From: an uncultured Candidatus Saccharibacteria bacterium
GTDB lineage: Bacteria; Patescibacteriota; Saccharimonadia; Saccharimonadales; Saccharimonadaceae
Direction: 5' to 3'
Assembly: GCA_938036845.1 (NCBI GenBank)
Contig: CALHWA010000126.1
Coordinates: forward strand, 1 to 7,410
DNA: 7,410 nucleotides
Shown: one piece after another, positions 4,961 through 7,410 of the stretch
Layout of the letters: every line of letters starts with the position of its first letter
Position numbering within the stretch: position 1 is the stretch's first letter
The notes under the pieces: generated by a model
The model's database searches: none
What the model saw: only the letters and a program-made list of their open reading frames with translations
What the model was told of the DNA's origin: nothing
Made by a program: the position numbers and the translations under genes

Positions 4961-6304
4961 CTACGATAAATCAAAGTCATCATCTTCGCTGCGCGATGGC
5001 TGACGACGATAATCCTTAACGGCACTGACGACGCGCTCCAGGCTGAGCTTTTGCTCCTCGCTCGTCGCAATATTCTTGAGGGTGTATATCTCGTTCTCCA
5101 GCTCATCCTCACCAACAAAGAGGAAATATGGGATCTGTTTCTTGATCGCTGCCTTGAGCTGCTTATCAAGCTTGCGGCCAGTGAAATCGACTTCGACATT
5201 GACGTCCTCATCGCGCAGGTCATCCGCTAGCTCGAGCGCACCGCGCATTGCCCCACCAAGGACGATCATATAAATATCGGTTGTGGAGCTAAACTCTGGT
5301 AGCAGCTGGTGGGCCTCGAGGAAGAGCTGCATCATTGATAGGCCTGGTGCAAAGCCGACCGCACTGATAGGCTCAGCGCCAAACATCCCTACTAAGCCAT
5401 CATAGCGCCCACCACCAAAGAGTGAACGGTTATTATCTGGATGGGTATCGAAGAACTCAAACACCGTACCAGTGTAATAATCCAATCCACGCATGAGCGT
5501 GATATCGAAGATAGCATTCGTCACGCCACTGCGCTCAAGTAGTGTAAAGAGCCGCTGCACATCGCGCACCGCCTCGCTATCGCGAATCGATTCGGGGAGA
5601 TCGGCCATAGTACGTGCCGTCAAGAGCTGAGCAATCCGTTGTAAGCCGACCGGTGCTGCTGCCTCACCAAAGATCTCAATCGCCTGATCGCGAAAGGCCT
5701 GTGGTGGAATCTTGTTCTTACGGTCAAACAGCCGGATCATCAGCTGAGCCTGCACGGCATCGAGCTCAAGAAACTGCGCCATCATGAGATTGATCAACTG
5801 GCGATTATTAATGCGGATCGTGTACATGTCATCTGTTGCGCCAAAGGCCTTCATAATACGACTACCGAGTGCGATAATCTCGGCCTCGGCCTGCATATTA
5901 TCAACACCAAATATATCGACATTCATCTGCCAAAATTCACGCTCTCGCCCCCGTTGTGGTCGCTCATAGCGCATAAACTGGGCAATACTAAACCAACGCG
6001 CTGGATAGGCGATCTCTTGGCGGTGCTTGGCAATCATCCGGCTGACGCTGGGTGTCATCTCGGGGCGGATCGCTACCTGTCGATCGCCACGGTCAATAAA
6101 CTGATACGTCTGGTCATTTACTAACTCGTCACCACTCTTGGCGGCATACACTTCAACCGGCTCAAGCAGTGGTGCATCGTATTCTTCGTAGCCGTAGCTC
6201 TTGGCGACGTGACGCCAGGTTTGAAAGATGTATTTGCGCACGCGAAGATCTTCCGGATACCAATCCCGTGCCCCCCGATATGATTCCGATGAAAGTTTTG
6301 TCAT
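4961..6304 (-). CDS. hisS: Histidyl-tRNA synthetase
   Basis: Class II aminoacyl-tRNA synthetase that charges tRNA-His with histidine in the cytoplasm. From ATG 6304 the protein has 447 residues, slightly longer than the about 424 of E. coli. Seen: the N-terminal RGARDWYPED, the ATP-site RPEMTPS (80-86), motif 2 FMRYERPQRGREREFWQ (110-126), the His-specific RGLDYYTGTVFEF (272-284) and motif 3 region LFGGGRYDGLVGMFG (295-309), then the anticodon-binding alpha/beta domain (about 342-432). It ends in an acidic tail (SEDDDFDLS). A GTG at 6361 would add 19 residues, but MTKLSSESYRGARDWYP matches the usual family N-terminus better. No SD is visible before either start. It follows the methyltransferase gene by 135 nt and precedes tig by 152 nt. 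No T-box leader was found. Confidence 0.95.
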   Translation of the reverse strand: MTKLSSESYRGARDWYPEDLRVRKYIFQTWRHVAKSYGYEEYDAPLLEPVEVYAAKSGDELVNDQTYQFIDRGDRQVAIRPEMTPSVSRMIAKHRQEIAYPARWFSIAQFMRYERPQRGREREFWQMNVDIFGVDNMQAEAEIIALGSRIMKAFGATDDMYTIRINNRQLINLMMAQFLELDAVQAQLMIRLFDRKNKIPPQAFRDQAIEIFGEAAAPVGLQRIAQLLTARTMADLPESIRDSEAVRDVQRLFTLLERSGVTNAIFDITLMRGLDYYTGTVFEFFDTHPDNNRSLFGGGRYDGLVGMFGAEPISAVGFAPGLSMMQLFLEAHQLLPEFSSTTDIYMIVLGGAMRGALELADDLRDEDVNVEVDFTGRKLDKQLKAAIKKQIPYFLFVGEDELENEIYTLKNIATSEEQKLSLERVVSAVKDYRRQPSRSEDDDFDLS

Positions 6305-6366
6305 AGTTACTGCTATTTTTGCATAAACGGCATGGAAAAACAAGCCCTTGGCCGGATTCACCGCTC

Positions 6367-6391
6367 TATAGCACCATCACGCAGCGCTATA
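6367..6391 (-). repeat. Inverted repeat / hairpin in the hisS upstream region
   Basis: Minus strand: TATAGCGCT, loop GCGTGAT, GGTGCTATA form a 9-bp stem with two G-T pairs. It sits at the start of a transcript from the putative promoter at 6388-6416. No T-run follows, so it is not a terminator. The arms contain TAGCGC and GTGCTA, close to CIRCE half-sites, but the gap between them is 9 nt rather than the 13 of CIRCE, so it is not called one. Confidence 0.45.
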
Positions 6392-6416
6392 TATCCCTTC
6401 GCTACCTTAATTTGAA
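6388..6416 (-). promoter_or_regulatory. Possible hisS promoter
   Basis: Minus strand: TTCAAA (6411-6416), 17-nt spacer, TATATA (6388-6393). Each hexamer matches consensus at 4 of 6 positions. It would give a leader of about 75 nt before ATG 6304. hisS could equally be transcribed by read-through from the methyltransferase gene. Confidence 0.35.
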
Positions 6417-6429
6417 AAGGAGTAAAGAG

Positions 6430-6444
6430 AGTAGAATCTCTACT
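6430..6444 (-). terminator. Possible terminator hairpin at the methyltransferase stop codon
   Basis: Minus strand: AGTAGA-GAT-TCTACT, a 6-bp stem with a 3-nt loop whose left arm includes the TAG stop of the methyltransferase gene. It is followed by the pyrimidine-rich CTCTTTACTCCTTTTC. The stem is short and AT-rich, so termination, if any, would be partial. Confidence 0.35.
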
Positions 6445-7012
6445 TTTGATCTGGGTACAACCGATGCTGCTGCACCCAGGCATACATCGCAATACCTGCT
6501 GCTACGCCGACATTGAGGCTACGCGTACTGCCAAACTGCTCAATCGCAACAATATCCGTAGCCCGCTCAAGCAGCTCGGGACGGATACCAGGCCCCTCTG
6601 CCCCAAACAAAAGCACGGCACTACGCGGCAGCGCAACCGAGTGAAGTGGCTGCGAACCGGTAACATTATCGACCGCAATGAGTGGCCGGTCAGTAATAGC
6701 CTGCAAGAAATCTTCAACCGTTTGGTGATAATGCACATGTAGATACGTATCCGTCATCATCGCACCACGCTTATTCCACTGCCGTCGACCAATGATATGG
6801 ACATGCCGCACCCCAAAGGCATTGGCACTGCGGACGATCGTCCCCATGTTGAAATCGCGCACGACATTATCAATCGCAATATGAAGTGCCGAGCCATGCT
6901 CATCAAGATCAGCAACGATCGCTTGGTGAGATAGCCCTTTATAGCGGTCTACCACATTGCGACGGTCGGTTGCCGCAGGGGCAGAGTGTTGGGTGCGCTT
7001 CATCGTGCTCAT
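6440..7012 (-). CDS. SpoU/TrmH-family RNA 2'-O-ribose methyltransferase
   Basis: Transfers a methyl group from S-adenosylmethionine to a ribose 2'-OH of tRNA or rRNA; the target nucleotide cannot be told from sequence. The 190 residues form a bare SPOUT catalytic domain with all three family motifs: motif 1 NMGTIVRSANAFGV (55-68) with the catalytic Arg61, motif 2 LLFGAEGPGI (134-143), and motif 3 IEQFGSTRSLNVGVAAGIAM (157-176), which forms the trefoil knot and SAM pocket. There is no N-terminal L30e-like substrate domain, so it resembles the compact TrmH/TrmL types. It lies 8 nt after the 120-aa gene, probably in one operon. ATG 7012 was chosen; ATG 7003 (Met4) is also possible. No SD is seen; CATAAT lies 7 nt before ATG 7012, but without a -35. 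The trm name is left open. Confidence 0.92.
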   Translation of the reverse strand: MSTMKRTQHSAPAATDRRNVVDRYKGLSHQAIVADLDEHGSALHIAIDNVVRDFNMGTIVRSANAFGVRHVHIIGRRQWNKRGAMMTDTYLHVHYHQTVEDFLQAITDRPLIAVDNVTGSQPLHSVALPRSAVLLFGAEGPGIRPELLERATDIVAIEQFGSTRSLNVGVAAGIAMYAWVQQHRLYPDQK

Positions 7013-7020
7013 TAGTTATA

Positions 7021-7383
7021 TTATGCTGCTATTCCTATGGTATTAGCGTCATTTTCTTCGGCAGGCTGCTGCGCCATGCCGCTGATCTCGCGAATAGTGC
7101 GAATACTCTCTTCGGTAAGCTCACTCTGTGTGGACCACCCACTGCGTGATGATAAAGCAAGGCCACACAGCGTGCAGCTTGCCGTATACAATGTAAGGCT
7201 CTCACTCGGTCGCATGGCAATTACGCCCAGCGCACCAACCGTCCGTCGGCACACCTCAGCACGCTGCTTGTTTTCAGCTTCGCCCGAGTTGGCAGTACTA
7301 TACCACTCTTGGACTTCTTTGATTTTTTGTTGTACCCAATCTGCTTTATCGAACGTTTGAGGCGATGAATGGATAGAGGTCAT
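7021..7383 (-). CDS. Small protein of unknown function with a CxxC motif
   Basis: 120 residues; family not recognised. The N-terminal third (about 10-47) is charged and likely helical (KADWVQQKIKEVQEWYS). A middle stretch (48-79) is more hydrophobic and contains Cys45 and the pair Cys70-Thr-Leu-Cys73, then a polar C-terminal part (85-120). One CxxC plus a distant Cys could bind metal or be redox-active, but this is speculative; no signal peptide or clear membrane helix is seen. It is probably a real gene: it has a good SD (AAGGAG), 7 nt from the ATG, and is followed after 8 nt by the methyltransferase gene with which it is probably co-transcribed. Its promoter lies beyond the right edge or in the last few bases. 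Confidence 0.7.
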   Translation of the reverse strand: MTSIHSSPQTFDKADWVQQKIKEVQEWYSTANSGEAENKQRAEVCRRTVGALGVIAMRPSESLTLYTASCTLCGLALSSRSGWSTQSELTEESIRTIREISGMAQQPAEENDANTIGIAA

Positions 7384-7390
7384 GTCATTA

Positions 7391-7396
7391 CTCCTT
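7391..7396 (-). promoter_or_regulatory. Shine-Dalgarno sequence of the 120-aa gene
   Basis: AAGGAG on the minus strand, 7 nt before ATG 7383. It supports this ORF as translated and fixes its start. Only 14 bases remain upstream before the window ends, so the promoter cannot be judged. Confidence 0.75.
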
Positions 7397-7410
7397 ACAT
7401 AACGTAAAAT

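Noticed and set aside
6305..6361. GTG at 6361 as the hisS start (19 extra residues)
   Set aside because: The extra N-terminus does not look like HisRS, no SD precedes it, and the ATG at 6304 matches the family's usual start.
6305..6439. T-box riboswitch upstream of hisS
   Set aside because: The spacer is only 135 nt, lacks the T-box sequence (AGGGUGGNACCGCG-like) and has no clear terminator/antiterminator pair.
2191..7383. Alternative genetic code (UGA as glycine, as in some Patescibacteria)
   Set aside because: All genes are full length under the standard code and no family-conserved position needs a UGA read as sense.

Overview
All seven genes in this 7.4 kb window lie on the minus strand, so transcription runs from right to left. 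In that order they are: a 120-residue protein of unknown function, a SpoU/TrmH-type RNA 2'-O-methyltransferase, histidyl-tRNA synthetase (hisS), trigger factor (tig), ClpP protease (clpP), a small single-pass membrane protein with four exported cysteines, and the first 577 codons of RNA polymerase beta (rpoB), which runs off the left edge. This is a bacterial chromosomal housekeeping region. There are no transposases, CRISPR arrays, phage genes, tRNAs or rRNAs.

The organism is bacterial and uses the standard code: every ORF stays open without reading UGA as a sense codon. The compact RpoB N-terminus, the protein sequences and the mix of SD-led and apparently leaderless genes suggest a reduced genome of the Patescibacteria/CPR type, with Saccharibacteria (TM7) the best guess. 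This is an impression from protein character, not a proven assignment.

Region by region (minus-strand direction): at 7383-6440 an unknown gene and the methyltransferase are separated by 8 nt and probably form one unit. At 6439-6305 there is a hairpin over the methyltransferase stop, a weak promoter and a strong inverted repeat ahead of hisS. At 4960-4809 there is a spacer with the tig promoter and two dyads. At 3518-3444 there is a compact regulatory spacer holding a perfect CIRCE operator (HrcA site) over the clpP promoter. At 2834-2803 a short clpP/membrane-protein junction carries a second, degenerate CIRCE-like operator over an extended -10 promoter. At 2190-1734 there is a 457-nt AT-rich intergenic region with the strong rpoB promoter and a leader of about 170 nt.

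The most notable signal is regulatory. The proteostasis genes tig and clpP, and the unknown membrane protein, appear to have -10 hexamers only 6-8 nt before their ATG and no Shine-Dalgarno sequence, so their mRNAs should be leaderless or nearly so. rpoB and the 120-aa gene have good SD sequences. Two operators with the same TAGCAC-N13-GTGCTA core would place clpP and the four-cysteine membrane protein under the same heat-shock repressor, making the latter a candidate new member of an HrcA-controlled envelope or protein-quality response.
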